From: Candidatus Bathyarchaeota archaeon
GTDB taxonomy: Archaea > Thermoproteota > Bathyarchaeia > 40CM-2-53-6
Reading direction: 5' to 3'
DNA length: 5,750 nucleotides
Assembly: GCA_005888675.1 (NCBI GenBank)
Contig: VBBA01000109.1
Location: 1 to 5,750 of the forward strand
In this document: positions 1-5,094 of the stretch, in pieces
Numbering within the stretch: the first letter of the stretch is position 1
Layout of the letters: each line of letters begins with the position of its first letter
The notes under the pieces: model-generated
Database searches by the model: none
What the model was told of the DNA's origin: nothing
What the model saw: only the letters and a program-made list of their open reading frames with translations
Program-made: the position numbers and the translations under genes

Positions 1-1
1 C

Positions 2-673
2 TTCGGCAGGTCAACTAAGGCTGAAACCAAATTCTCAGACTTTGAAGACCTCCACGCCCTATTACAACATCTCAAACTCGATAAGGTGTACATTATCGGC
101 GTCTCGAACGGTGGAAGAATCGCCATAGATTTCACGACCAGTTACCAAAACCAGGTCGATGGTCTAGTGCTTGTTGGAGCTGGAGTTAGCGGTCGCAAAA
201 CATCGGATCCGATAGAAGATCAAGTGTGGAAAGAATTCGATAAACAAATGGCGCCACAAGAGGATTTGATCAAGCAAGGAAAGCTCAAGGAAGCTGCTGA
301 GATGGATGTCAACGCTTGGGCCGCGGCTCAAAACCCAGAATCCCGAAGGAAAATCATGACGATCGCGCTGGAGAATGCTCATGTCCAGTTGGACAATCCA
401 TGGAAGCATCAAGTCAGTCCGGACCCGGCTGGCTACAAGAGATTGCCAGAAATTACTGTCCCGACTTTGGTGATGATCGGCGACCGGGACGTCAAAGGTA
501 TGCAGCTGATTGCCAACGACCTTTACTCTAAGATTCCTGGTTCAAAGAAAGTGGTTGTCCAAGGCGCCGACCATATTGTGAACATGTCCCGTCCCGAAGA
601 GTTCAACAGAATAATCTTGGAGTTCCTGTCCTCGATCCACTCCAGGAATTCCTCAACGGATGCAATCCACTGA
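2..673 (+). CDS. Alpha/beta hydrolase fold protein, 5' truncated by the window edge
   Basis: This is the C-terminal 223 codons of an alpha/beta hydrolase, a soluble enzyme fold that includes esterases, lactonases and C-C hydrolases; the substrate cannot be told. The frame is open from base 2 and starts with FGRSTK, which matches the conserved oxyanion-loop region (D-x-R-G-x-G-x-S) of the family. A GTG at 86 is therefore an internal valine, because it lies only six codons before the nucleophile elbow G-V-S-N-G-G (serine codon 104-106). The probable catalytic Asp is the second Asp of IGDRD (488-490), and the catalytic His is in GADH (572-574), followed by the usual closing helix ending EFNRIILEFL. 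The stop is TGA at 671-673. A helical cap domain probably covers about 220-420. The triad is complete, so the product looks functional. The fold assignment is secure; the specificity is unknown. Confidence 0.9.
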   Translation, partial: FGRSTKAETKFSDFEDLHALLQHLKLDKVYIIGVSNGGRIAIDFTTSYQNQVDGLVLVGAGVSGRKTSDPIEDQVWKEFDKQMAPQEDLIKQGKLKEAAEMDVNAWAAAQNPESRRKIMTIALENAHVQLDNPWKHQVSPDPAGYKRLPEITVPTLVMIGDRDVKGMQLIANDLYSKIPGSKKVVVQGADHIVNMSRPEEFNRIILEFLSSIHSRNSSTDAIH

Positions 674-726
674 GCTTTGCTAATTCTCCTCGTTGCCCAC
701 GGATCATCTTCCTCTTGAGGTTTACG

Positions 727-797
727 AATTGAGCGTGAAATTTGAGCACGAGAGGGGAGGGGGGTATACCTTTCAAGGAGAAAATTTGAGCGTGGGG
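727..797. repeat. Short interspersed AATTTGAGC-type repeats with a G-rich run
   Basis: Within the 186-base convergent intergenic region 674-859, a motif of the form A-A-T-T-(T)-G-A-G-C-R-Y-G occurs three times, at about 727-738, 739-750 and 783-794. A run of G residues (GGGG-A-GGGGGG, 753-764) and the octamer palindrome GGTATACC (763-770) lie between the second and third copies. No open reading frame in this stretch looks like a gene. It lies between two converging gene ends, so it could influence termination, or the repeats could be chance in a purine-rich region. The function is not known. Confidence 0.4.
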
Positions 798-859
798 AAA
801 GGAATCTGACTCGGATTTACCTTTAATCCTATAGCAAGTAAATTCAGTCCAAAGAATGG

Positions 860-1365
860 CTACATTGTAGCGATGGAATAGACAGGATGGATCTCATTCC
901 ATCCATGGTCCAGATCCGTGACATATTGTCCAACCACGGAGACATGTTGTCCAACGCTGGGAATCGGGACCTGGTTAGTGTATCCTTGGCATGCTGACAC
1001 TGCATCCTGTTGCGTAATGTCCGAGTAAGCACAGACTATCTCTAGTATCAGTGTACCCTTCTGGTCCATGTAATTGTAATCGTTCAACAAGCCCGCATAT
1101 GATGAATCTAGTTGAAGGCGTATGTGCGTGTCCCCGTCCTTCTCCTGTAGAATTCTCAGGACTGTCCCGGTCACTGTCTGGCAAGAATTGTGGACCTGCA
1201 ACCTATCAGGACTGTATACATGATTCAATGTCTCACTGTTGCAGCCGGCTGGGATGATGAGCCTGATCGAGTCTGTAACAGCATGGGCGCGGCGAACAGT
1301 AGTATAGTTGCGGTGACGATCAATATGCCTAATGCCCAAACAATTACTATGGGCTTCAAGGCCAA
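860..1365 (-). CDS. Secreted or membrane-anchored small Cys-containing protein, apparently frameshifted
   Basis: The mature domain is read on the minus strand from about 1249 down to the TAG at 860-862. It has a beta-rich pattern (NHVYSPDRLQV, QTVTGTVLRI, THIRLQLD, LILEIVC, DAVSACQGY, VGQHVSVVGQYV, HGWNEIHPVYSI) and four cysteines (codons at 1241-1243, 1181-1183, 1031-1033 and 989-991) suited to two disulfides. From memory it resembles hypothetical secreted proteins of Nitrososphaeria, possibly with an OB-like barrel; the function is unknown. In this frame the region just upstream (1250-1339, TTG start) encodes an Arg/His-rich stretch that looks non-native. In the next frame, 1225-1365 encodes a hydrophobic signal or anchor segment (IVWALGILIVTATILLFAAPMLL) followed by the linker QTRSGSSSQPA, starting at TTG 1365 or 1359. 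One extra base near 1244-1260 would join the two. The gene starts about 10 bases after the stop of the membrane protein gene, which suggests operon membership. It is either a pseudogene, a sequencing error or a recoded gene. Confidence 0.7.
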
Positions 1366-1375
1366 TGGTGTTTGG

Positions 1376-1669
1376 TTATCTCCAAGAGACCCAGCTGAGT
1401 GTTGCCAGTCCGAGGGTCTGGACGAGGTTTGCGAGCATCACGTACTGCATCACGTCCCTGAAGGCATCCCACTCGGCGAAGTAGAAGTAAATGTAAAGTA
1501 GGTTTTGAGCGACCAGCAAACCTGCGAAGACGAAGAGTCCAAGCCCAAACCTAGACTTCAACTCTGAATATCCGCGGTGATAAATGTACATCAGCCCTCC
1601 CAGTAATCCAATATTTACTAAGCATACCCCCGTCGTTGCGCCGAGGATAACGAGTCCAGTGCTAACCAA
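1376..1669 (-). CDS. Small three-helix membrane protein paired with a winged-helix regulator
   Basis: This 97-residue integral membrane protein has three predicted helices at about residues 6-30, 41-64 and 74-95, joined by the short loop HRGYSELKSR and an acidic stretch AEWDAFRD; it ends SWVSWR. It has no catalytic motif. The start is a TTG at 1667-1669; an in-frame TGA three codons upstream (1676-1678) rules out a longer form, and the first helix begins at once. The start lies inside the end of the upstream regulator gene (8-base overlap), so translation is probably coupled. Similar pairs of a winged-helix protein and a small membrane protein recur in archaea, and the helix layout recalls the haloarchaeal DUF7521 family, though that match is only a suggestion. 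A role as a membrane-bound partner or sensor for the regulator is inference. Confidence 0.8.
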   Translation of the reverse strand: MVSTGLVILGATTGVCLVNIGLLGGLMYIYHRGYSELKSRFGLGLFVFAGLLVAQNLLYIYFYFAEWDAFRDVMQYVMLANLVQTLGLATLSWVSWR

Positions 1670-1985
1670 GTAGTCTCACAACACGTCGACTCAATCCCGT
1701 CCTCTGCACTTGTACGAACGCTTCATAGTTCGCTTCTAGAATAGGGGACAAGGAGTAGGCCTTGCCGTACTTGTCGCCGAACGCCTCGAGGAGATGATGG
1801 TCCGACAAGACCTTCAGGTGATGGCGAACGGTCTTGTAGTTGATATCGAGAAAGTCAGCAAGTTGTTTCGCGTTCAACGGTTCTTCTTTCAAAGCCATTA
1901 CGATTCTCGCCCGCGTGGGTCCGCCCCTGGTTCCGACGAACCACCACCAGAGCAATCGATCGTCAGAGTTCAACGGGTTAGCCAT
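1662..1985 (-). CDS. ArsR-like winged helix-turn-helix transcriptional regulator
   Basis: This 107-residue protein has the sequence pattern of an archaeal winged-helix family marked by LLWWWFVGTRGGPTRARI near the N-terminus. The DNA-binding unit runs from about residue 22 to 82: helix 1 (TRARIVMALKEEP), helix 2 (NAKQLADFLDI), the recognition helix (NYKTVRHHLKVLSDHHLLEAF) and a beta wing (DKYGKAYSLSP). The C-terminal tail (VQVQRTGLSRRVVRLLG) is basic. No metal-binding cysteines are seen, so it is unlikely to be a metal sensor of the classical ArsR type. The start is the ATG at 1983-1985. It is the first gene of an apparent three-gene unit with the membrane protein and the secreted protein, and it probably regulates that unit or a nearby target. 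Autoregulation is plausible but unproven. The fold is secure; the ligand and operator are unknown. Confidence 0.9.
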   Translation of the reverse strand: MANPLNSDDRLLWWWFVGTRGGPTRARIVMALKEEPLNAKQLADFLDINYKTVRHHLKVLSDHHLLEAFGDKYGKAYSLSPILEANYEAFVQVQRTGLSRRVVRLLG

Positions 1986-2008
1986 GGGGAATCAACAGTA
2001 ATCTAAGT

Positions 2009-2023
2009 AAGGACCTTAGGACC
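2009..2023. promoter_or_regulatory. Possible operator: direct/inverted repeat upstream of the winged-helix gene
   Basis: In the 92-base gap 1986-2077 the sequence AAGGACCTTAGGACC holds a direct repeat GGACC-TTA-GGACC and two overlapping near-palindromes (AAGG-A-CCTT and CCT-T-AGG). It lies 24-38 bases upstream of the regulator's ATG on the minus strand, overlapping the place where TATA and BRE elements are expected. The only TATA-like match nearby is the weak CTTACTTA reading (2004-2011 on the minus strand). A site here would suit autorepression by the winged-helix protein. This rests only on position and symmetry. Confidence 0.3.
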
Positions 2024-2077
2024 AGGTACTGCGTGTAAGTCTTATCTGAAGATATCGCCAGCCCAGGACGGCTCCAC

Positions 2078-2467
2078 TCAAGGATGAGCCTGTTCGAACA
2101 TCCCTGGGCGGAGGTCTTGGAATATTGCAAGCTGGTTCCCACTCGGGTCCTTGAACAGGTAGCAGGGCCCGTTCGGAATCTCGAACTTGCCGCTCTCAGG
2201 CCGCCACCCCTTCCGCTTCAACTCCTTGGCAGCAGCATCAATATCCTTGACCTCGAATATCGGTAGGCACGATGGTGCGGGCCGATGCCCCGCCAAGAGA
2301 AGCGGGGGACCGTCACAGATCCGGACGGCCGCGACTCTCGTCCCAAATGAGGATAGGTCCCAGATCTTCTCTGCACCGAGCATTCCCGTGTAGTATTCTA
2401 GGTCGCGACCAACGTCTGAACTTCCTACATAGAGGAATCGCAAGGCTCCGAAGGGCGGACGAACCAT
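2078..2467 (-). CDS. VOC superfamily (glyoxalase/bleomycin-resistance fold) protein
   Basis: This 129-residue protein is of standard single-module VOC length, with two beta-alpha-beta-beta-beta halves: residues about 8-62 (LRFLYVGSSDVGRDLEYYTGML, then VAAVRICDGPPLLLAG) and about 68-118 (LPIFEVKDIDAAAKELKRKG, then FKDPSGNQLAIFQD). The helix after the first strand (DLEYYTGMLG) and the DPSGN turn are family hallmarks. VOC members use metal to act on glutathione adducts, catechols or antibiotics, or bind ligands without catalysis. Here the usual first-strand His is absent and the last strand reads LAIF rather than LEL/LEI, so two common metal ligands seem missing. The ATG at 2465-2467 is supported by a TATA-like box at the leaderless distance. 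It is divergent from the amine oxidase gene. The fold is secure; the substrate is unknown. Confidence 0.87.
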   Translation of the reverse strand: MVRPPFGALRFLYVGSSDVGRDLEYYTGMLGAEKIWDLSSFGTRVAAVRICDGPPLLLAGHRPAPSCLPIFEVKDIDAAAKELKRKGWRPESGKFEIPNGPCYLFKDPSGNQLAIFQDLRPGMFEQAHP

Positions 2468-2490
2468 ACATCACATTGGTGATGGCTCAC

Positions 2491-2498
2491 TATTTATC
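2491..2498 (-). promoter_or_regulatory. Archaeal TATA box for the VOC gene (leaderless promoter)
   Basis: On the minus strand this reads GATAAATA, the most AT-rich stretch of the 79-base divergent region 2468-2546. It sits 24-31 bases upstream of the A of the VOC gene's ATG, which is the spacing expected when transcription begins at or next to the start codon. The same AT-rich element, read on the plus strand as TATTTATC, lies 49-56 bases before the amine oxidase ATG, so it could also serve that gene with a leader of about 25 bases. Confidence 0.6.
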
Positions 2499-2546
2499 GT
2501 CGGACAAACCGTGTTCCCCTGAGAAGGTACAAGTTGGGCTGGTAGA

Positions 2547-3677
2547 ATGAGCGAGACTGACATCTGCATTATCGGAGCTGGAATAATGGGCTCGGCCACA
2601 GCATATTATCTCAGCAAGATCACCAACAAGCAGATCATTCTAGTCGACCAATACAACGTAGCTAATGATTATTGCAGCTCCAACGACATCAACCGCGTAT
2701 TCAGATACGCATACGGCAAGGATGAGTTCTACACTCGCCTCGCGATCCAGAGCCGCAAACTTTGGCAACAGTTAGAACAGGAAACAAACCTCCAACTCCT
2801 GATTCCATCCGATCTACTACTCGTTCAAGGAACAGACAAAGAATGGAACATGTTCAATGAAGAAAGCCACAAGACTCTCCAAAAGATCGGGCTCGAAACA
2901 GAGGACTTGGAAAGAAAACAGTTGGAGAAACGATATCCACAGTTCAATGCTGAAAGAGCCTTCACAGATCCATATGCTGGAATCCTCCTAGCTTCCAAGG
3001 CTCTCTTGACCTTCGCAAGCGAGGCCAAGAAACATGGTGTCAAGCTCATCGAGAATATGCGAGCAACAAGAATAACCATCCAGAATGATCGACCAACCAT
3101 CGAGGACTCCAATGGAAACAGGATCATCGCCAAAAGACTTCTCGTCACGGCCGGCCCATGGTCCAACAATTTCATTAGAAAGAATCTGGTGGAAATGACT
3201 CCGACAAGACAACAACTACTATACTTCAATCCTCAAGACACACAACTCTATGCCCCGCCGCGGTTTCCAGTGTTCTTCGCCGACCAATTCTACGGAATAC
3301 CCGCAGCCGGAACTGATGCCGTCAAGGTTTCGCACATGGGAAGAGACACGCCAACAGATCCCGAGACCGCCGAGAGAAGTATTGATCAAGAGGAGGTAGA
3401 TGCATGCAGAGAACTCCTGAGACGGTTCATCCCCAAACTCTCCAATGCCAGGCTAGCAATGTCCAAAGTGTGTCTCTATGACATGACCCGAGACAAAGAC
3501 TTCGTATTAGGACACGACCCCGAAGAAAGCGATATTCTATACGGATACGGATTCTCCGGCCACGGGTTCAAATTTGCACCCTTGATTGGTAGGGTTCTAG
3601 CTCAACTCGTACTCGGCAACGAGCCCGGGATTGATATCTCAAGGTTCAACCCGGACAGAAATCCAACAGCCCGTTAA
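2547..3677 (+). CDS. FAD-dependent amine oxidase, sarcosine oxidase/N-methyltryptophan oxidase (DAO) family
   Basis: This 376-residue flavoenzyme is the usual length for monomeric sarcosine oxidase (MSOX) relatives, which oxidise secondary or cyclic amino acids to imines with release of hydrogen peroxide. The N-terminal dinucleotide-binding fold has GAGIMG (residues 10-15) and an acidic strand end at D34 (ILVDQ). SSNDINRVFRYAYG (44-57) matches the MSOX active-site loop and keeps the Arg (R50), but Asn46 stands where MSOX has His45. Further matches are K260 in VKVSH, near the oxygen-activating lysine; C309 in KVCLYD, the residue that carries covalent FAD in MSOX; and GFSGHGFKF (335-343) with K342, equivalent to the substrate-carboxylate lysine. 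It is therefore probably active with covalently bound FAD. The substrate (sarcosine, pipecolate, other N-methyl amino acid) cannot be fixed. The ATG at 2547 fits the fold start directly; the ribosome binding site is weak. Cytosolic, with no signal peptide. Confidence 0.9.
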   Translation: MSETDICIIGAGIMGSATAYYLSKITNKQIILVDQYNVANDYCSSNDINRVFRYAYGKDEFYTRLAIQSRKLWQQLEQETNLQLLIPSDLLLVQGTDKEWNMFNEESHKTLQKIGLETEDLERKQLEKRYPQFNAERAFTDPYAGILLASKALLTFASEAKKHGVKLIENMRATRITIQNDRPTIEDSNGNRIIAKRLLVTAGPWSNNFIRKNLVEMTPTRQQLLYFNPQDTQLYAPPRFPVFFADQFYGIPAAGTDAVKVSHMGRDTPTDPETAERSIDQEEVDACRELLRRFIPKLSNARLAMSKVCLYDMTRDKDFVLGHDPEESDILYGYGFSGHGFKFAPLIGRVLAQLVLGNEPGIDISRFNPDRNPTAR

Positions 3678-3761
3678 TGCCGTCTCCAAGCCACGAAAAT
3701 CCAACGAGTCAGCAATAGAACGAGCCAAAAGTCGTGTGGAAAGTAATATGGAGGGGCTTAG

Positions 3762-3781
3762 AAGGTCCGAAATTGGGCCTT
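3762..3781 (+). other. Hairpin downstream of the amine oxidase gene
   Basis: AAGGTCC (3762-3768) can pair with GGGCCTT (3775-3781) across a six-base loop, giving a seven-base-pair stem with one G-U pair. It lies 84 bases after the amine oxidase stop and about 90 bases before the TFB start. No T-tract follows, so it is not a typical terminator. It may be an RNA structure at the transcript end or part of the TFB control region. Confidence 0.3.
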
Positions 3782-3810
3782 TCGGGGTAGGTCAGGGGTC
3801 GATGTAACCG

Positions 3811-3820
3811 ATTGGCCAAT
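3811..3820. promoter_or_regulatory. Perfect 10-base palindrome ATTGGCCAAT upstream of TFB
   Basis: ATTGGCCAAT is identical to its own reverse complement and lies 50-59 bases before the TFB ATG, about 16 bases upstream of the TATA-like box at 3837-3844. That position, just upstream of the BRE/TATA region, is where archaeal activators or repressors often bind. No binding factor can be named. Confidence 0.4.
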
Positions 3821-3836
3821 GGGCAAAAGTAACAAG

Positions 3837-3844
3837 CTTATGTA
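3837..3844 (+). promoter_or_regulatory. Probable TATA box of the TFB gene
   Basis: CTTATGTA lies 26-33 bases upstream of the ATG at 3870 and is preceded by a purine-rich stretch (GCAAAAGTAACAAG) suitable as a BRE. The distance fits a leaderless or very short-leader transcript. This supports the distal ATG and so the long N-terminal extension of the protein. The match to the TATA consensus is only moderate. Confidence 0.4.
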
Positions 3845-3869
3845 GAGACCCCTACCCTAGTTAAAGGGA

Positions 3870-4958
3870 ATGGCCGGGACTTCGACAGCAAGCAAAAGCA
3901 AGATCCTCGAACCTGTCCGAGCCGAGGCTGTGCAGGCACAAACCCAGACCCAGCCTAGAGGCCAAACTTACACTCAACAAGTCACCCAGGCCCCCTCCAG
4001 ACCACAGTCCCAGCCGATCCCAAGGTCCAGAGTCTCTACCAGGGACGAGGTCGGCCATTATCTATGCCCTCAATGTGGAAGTTCCAGCCTAGTACGTGAT
4101 GCCGAGACCGGCGAGGTCATCTGCACAAACTGTGGCTTCGTGCTCTCCGACCCGACGGAGCAATACGCCGCACCCATCCCGCGGAGGACAGAAGAAGGAT
4201 TGCTGGAGAGCCAGACCGGACCACCTGGAAGATTTTCAGCATTCGATAAGAACCTATCCACAATAATCTCCCGAGCACAAGCCTCCAACAGGAGCATTAG
4301 TGCGGAAGAACGCCTCCAGCTCTGGAGGCTAAGACGGACACAACTCCGCGCTGCAGCCGGCACCTCGATGGCCCGCAATCTTTCGCGGGCAATGAATCAG
4401 TTGAGAGGACTCGCTGGAAGACTGAATCTACCCGACGTAGTCACCGAACGCGCAGCCCTCATGTATCGCAGAGCCCTCAACAAAGGACTCGTCCGAGGTC
4501 GTCCCATAAACGGAATGGTCGCCGCATCCACTTATGCAGCATGTCGCCTCACCGATGTTCCCAGATCTCTAAGCGAGATCGCGAAAGCCGCCGGTATGAG
4601 CCGTAAACTACTCGCTCACTACTACCGCGCACTAGTCCGTTCGCTAGACGTGACCATGGCGATCGAGGACCCATTGAAACGAGTCTCCAAGATCGCCTCC
4701 CGTGCCGGAGCAGACTCTGCAACTGAGATGCTTGCTGGCAAGATACTCCGCGAGGCAATCCGACTAAGAGTTAACGTTGGAAAGGATCCCGATGGGCTGG
4801 CCGCGGCGGCGTTAGATCTAGCTGCTAGAATTCGAGGGTCGACAGTAATGCAGCGTGACCTGGCCAAGGCAGCGGGGGTTAGCGAGGTAACAATTAGGAG
4901 TCGTATGCGCGACTTGAAAGTAGCAGCGAAATCCTTGGGCCTTCCTGACGTGCCCTAG
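3870..4958 (+). CDS. tfb: Transcription initiation factor B (TFB, TFIIB-type) with an N-terminal extension
   Basis: TFB bridges TBP-bound promoter DNA and RNA polymerase, setting transcription direction and start site. The 362-residue protein has a zinc ribbon with C66-x2-C69 and C85-x2-C88 (CPQC, CTNC), a linker/B-reader region (about 95-135) with GPPGRFSAFDKNLSTIIS, and two cyclin-like repeats at about 165-258 and 268-355. Each repeat ends in a helix-turn-helix: SLSEIAKAAGMSRKLLAHYYRAL in the first, and MQRDLAKAAGVSEVTIRSRMRDL in the second, which would contact the BRE. Typical archaeal TFBs are about 300-320 residues with the ribbon near the start; here about 60 residues rich in Gln, Thr, Pro and Ala precede it. 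The B-reader is also divergent (YAAPIPRRTEEG where many have a W-R-x-F motif; DKNLST for DKGLST). Many archaea carry several TFBs, so this may be an alternative, condition-specific paralogue. The start ATG is supported by the TATA spacing. Confidence 0.95.
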   Translation: MAGTSTASKSKILEPVRAEAVQAQTQTQPRGQTYTQQVTQAPSRPQSQPIPRSRVSTRDEVGHYLCPQCGSSSLVRDAETGEVICTNCGFVLSDPTEQYAAPIPRRTEEGLLESQTGPPGRFSAFDKNLSTIISRAQASNRSISAEERLQLWRLRRTQLRAAAGTSMARNLSRAMNQLRGLAGRLNLPDVVTERAALMYRRALNKGLVRGRPINGMVAASTYAACRLTDVPRSLSEIAKAAGMSRKLLAHYYRALVRSLDVTMAIEDPLKRVSKIASRAGADSATEMLAGKILREAIRLRVNVGKDPDGLAAAALDLAARIRGSTVMQRDLAKAAGVSEVTIRSRMRDLKVAAKSLGLPDVP

Positions 4959-4983
4959 AGGCTGTAACTCTCTATTCTCTTGG

Positions 4984-5008
4984 TAGGGTTACAATTGTCT
5001 AAACCCTA
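4984..5008 (+). terminator. Hairpin after TFB enclosing an ACAATTGT palindrome
   Basis: TAGGGTT (4984-4990) pairs with AACCCTA (5002-5008) over an 11-base loop, and the loop begins with the perfect octamer palindrome ACAATTGT (4991-4998). It starts 26 bases after the TFB stop and follows a pyrimidine-rich stretch (CTCTCTATTCTCTT) of the kind where archaeal polymerase can terminate. It could be a TFB terminator or an operator for the membrane gene downstream; the sequence does not decide. Confidence 0.35.
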
Positions 5009-5094
5009 GCTTGTACCCAGTGCGCAGCGAGACCACTGGAAAGTATCGAGAAAGAGCGGCAGGAAAGACAGTGGAGCTCTGAAACCGTAGAGGA

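Noticed and set aside
86..673. Complete short hydrolase starting at GTG 86
   Set aside because: The frame continues upstream to base 2 with family-typical sequence (FGRSTK), and a start at 86 would remove the essential first strands of the fold.
1190..1501. Plus-strand 103-codon open frame over the operon of the regulator, membrane and secreted proteins
   Set aside because: It runs antisense to the membrane protein and secreted protein, has no recognisable motif or promoter, and its composition looks like a reverse-strand shadow.
2272..2550. Plus-strand frame that overlaps the amine oxidase start by ATGA, suggesting coupled translation
   Set aside because: It lies opposite the VOC gene and its product is Arg/Pro-rich with no family resemblance, so the ATGA overlap is accidental.
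2825..3229. Minus-strand 134-codon open frame inside the amine oxidase gene
   Set aside because: It is fully antisense to a well-conserved flavoenzyme, with no family features of its own.
3678..3869. Possible tRNA or small RNA gene before TFB
   Set aside because: No T-loop, anticodon stem or cloverleaf pairing was found; the symmetry present is better explained as promoter or transcript-end structure.
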